NCBI GenBank assembly: GCA_014377425.1
Contig: JACMPQ010000015.1
Span: forward strand, 1 to 33,281
Source: Microbacteriaceae bacterium
Lineage (GTDB): Bacteria; Actinomycetota; Actinomycetes; Actinomycetales; Microbacteriaceae
Reading direction: 5' to 3'
Length of the DNA stretch: 33,281 nucleotides
The notes under the pieces are model-generated. The model made no database searches, had not been told where the DNA came from, and saw only the letters and a list, made by a program, of their open reading frames with translations. Positions within the stretch are counted from its first letter, which is position 1, and the number at the start of each line of letters is the position of its first letter. Below are positions 32,286 through 33,281 of this stretch, in pieces. Position numbers and translations under genes: made by a program.

Positions 32286-33281
32286 TTAGCTTTCTGTGGT
32301 TGCGGCCCTCCGACGGTGGCGACGCACGAGAATGAGTACGATCGCGGCAAGAGCGAGAAGGATGGCACTTATCATCGCGGCGATGAGGAGGTAGGGGGTT
32401 GATTTTATTTTTTGAATAATTCGTGGGAGTTGCGCCGTAGCTTGGTTGAGGGCTAGCGGGGCGGGTGGTGCGGCCACAGTGAAGGGAATATTGGTCGCAG
32501 TTTCGGTGATTCCGGTGTGAGCGTCTTTCAGCACCATGGTGAGCGTGTACTGGCCGGGCTGAAGGGTAGTGTCGAAGGTCGTCTCTGCAGCGGCGGCGGT
32601 GTGCGCGTAGACGCTGGCCATGGTGATGACCGTTTTTGCTACGACGGTGTGTTTGTCATCTTGGATGGTGAGAGTGCCCGCGGGGTTGAGGTTTTCGTTT
32701 CCGGTGTTTTCTACCGCGACGTCGACCACGGCGTGGTCGTGGGAGTCGTGGTAGCTGATGTGTCCGAGGGTGAACGACGGGGTGTACGGGCCGGGGACAT
32801 GAATCGATACCGCTAAAGCGTGTCGGAGGACCTGATTGATTTGGATGGCGCCCGTGCTGGCGGGGCGTGGTGTGGTGCTTTCCAGGACCACACTTGTCAG
32901 GTAGTCCCCGGGAGTCGCGGTCGCGGGAACGGTAACGGTGATGGTGTGAACGTTTTTCGCCCCGGGAGCGAGGTGCAGGGTTTCCGTGGCATAGCTGAGC
33001 CAGGATGTGGTTCCTGTGGCGGTTGCGGAGCTGAGATCGGCGCCGAACCCACCGTTGGCAACGGAATACACGTTGGCGAGGTAGGTGCGGGCATCCACCG
33101 GTTCCGTGCCGGCATTATTACGGGAGACAGACACCGTTCGGGTTTGCCCCGGCACCATGTCGAGTTGAAAATATCCTCGAAACGCTCCGAGCGGCAGAAG
33201 CTGTAGCCCAGCCGCTGCGGGCTCTTTCGCTTTCGCGGATGATGAGGGTGTCGGTGACGCGGCAAACGCGGACCCGGTACC
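32286..33281 (-). CDS. Secreted, membrane-anchored DUF916-like surface protein, 5' end beyond the window
   Basis: The frame is open from the window edge to the TAA at 32286, giving 331 residues without a start. An in-frame Met at 33158 lies inside the domain, so it is not the start. The first residues (SAFAASPTPSSSAKAKEPA) look like the end of a signal peptide and a linker. LGAFRGYFQLDMVPGQTRTVSVSRNNAGTEPVDARTYLANVYS opens an immunoglobulin-like domain of the DUF916 (WxL-interacting) kind. A second beta domain follows (LGHISYHDSHDHAVVDVAVENTGNENLNPAGTLTI). The end is a helix (YLLIAAMISAILLALAAIVLILV) and RRHRRR, which anchor it with the bulk outside. Partners and role are unknown. Confidence 0.8.
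   Translation of the reverse strand, partial: GTGSAFAASPTPSSSAKAKEPAAAGLQLLPLGAFRGYFQLDMVPGQTRTVSVSRNNAGTEPVDARTYLANVYSVANGGFGADLSSATATGTTSWLSYATETLHLAPGAKNVHTITVTVPATATPGDYLTSVVLESTTPRPASTGAIQINQVLRHALAVSIHVPGPYTPSFTLGHISYHDSHDHAVVDVAVENTGNENLNPAGTLTIQDDKHTVVAKTVITMASVYAHTAAAAETTFDTTLQPGQYTLTMVLKDAHTGITETATNIPFTVAAPPAPLALNQATAQLPRIIQKIKSTPYLLIAAMISAILLALAAIVLILVRRHRRRAATTES

Overview
The window looks like chromosomal DNA of a high-GC actinobacterium, most likely a member of the Microbacteriaceae. This is inferred from the style of the proteins (actinobacterial AAA+/VWA pair, SigE-type ECF sigma factor, trehalose otsA-otsB next to ilvD, GTG starts, GTGA/ATGA gene overlaps). No search was run, so the taxonomic call is an inference.

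Layout. (1) 1-4330 is accessory or decayed DNA. It holds the last 44 codons of a sugar ABC permease, a gene-poor stretch with an IS3-type transposase remnant, TGTCA-bearing direct repeats and the 3' half of a tRNA (tRNA-Lys-like, a probable attachment-site scar), then a DUF4190 membrane protein, an ECF sigma factor with an overlapping membrane partner gene, a FitAB/VapBC-type toxin-antitoxin pair and a truncated PadR regulator. (2) 4330-7861 is an overlapping pair: a magnesium-chelatase-like AAA+ ATPase and a VWA-domain protein, closed by a long hairpin. (3) 7926-18594 is a catabolic locus: ethanolamine-type permease, glutamine-synthetase-like gamma-glutamyl ligase, class I gamma-glutamyl hydrolase, aldehyde dehydrogenase, SDR, FadR-type regulator, a second APC permease, a zinc alcohol dehydrogenase and a PuuR-like XRE-cupin regulator. 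(4) 18645-24477 is a small membrane protein gene and a TetR-MMPL-YhgE/Pip export module with a perfect 18-bp palindrome before tetR. (5) 24562-26902 is otsA-otsB, preceded by a 13-codon leader ORF. (6) 26960-32163 is ilvD, ilvB, ilvN, ilvC, ending in a perfect 22-bp-stem hairpin. (7) 32286-33281 is the C-terminal part of a secreted, membrane-anchored DUF916-like protein running off the window.

How the genes may work together. Region 3 resembles the Puu gamma-glutamylation pathway, but it lacks the amine oxidase and aminotransferase and has two alcohol-dehydrogenase-type enzymes instead. With an ethanolamine-type permease, the simplest reading is import of ethanolamine (or another amino alcohol), gamma-glutamylation, oxidation of the alcohol to aldehyde and then acid, and hydrolysis to glutamate plus glycine (or the corresponding amino acid). 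A 15-nt motif (13/15 identical) occurs upstream of both the synthetase gene and the XRE-cupin gene and could tie the two halves into one regulon. Other points of interest are a degenerate ABC-ATPase-like domain fused to the MMPL transporter and the coupled leader ORF before otsA.
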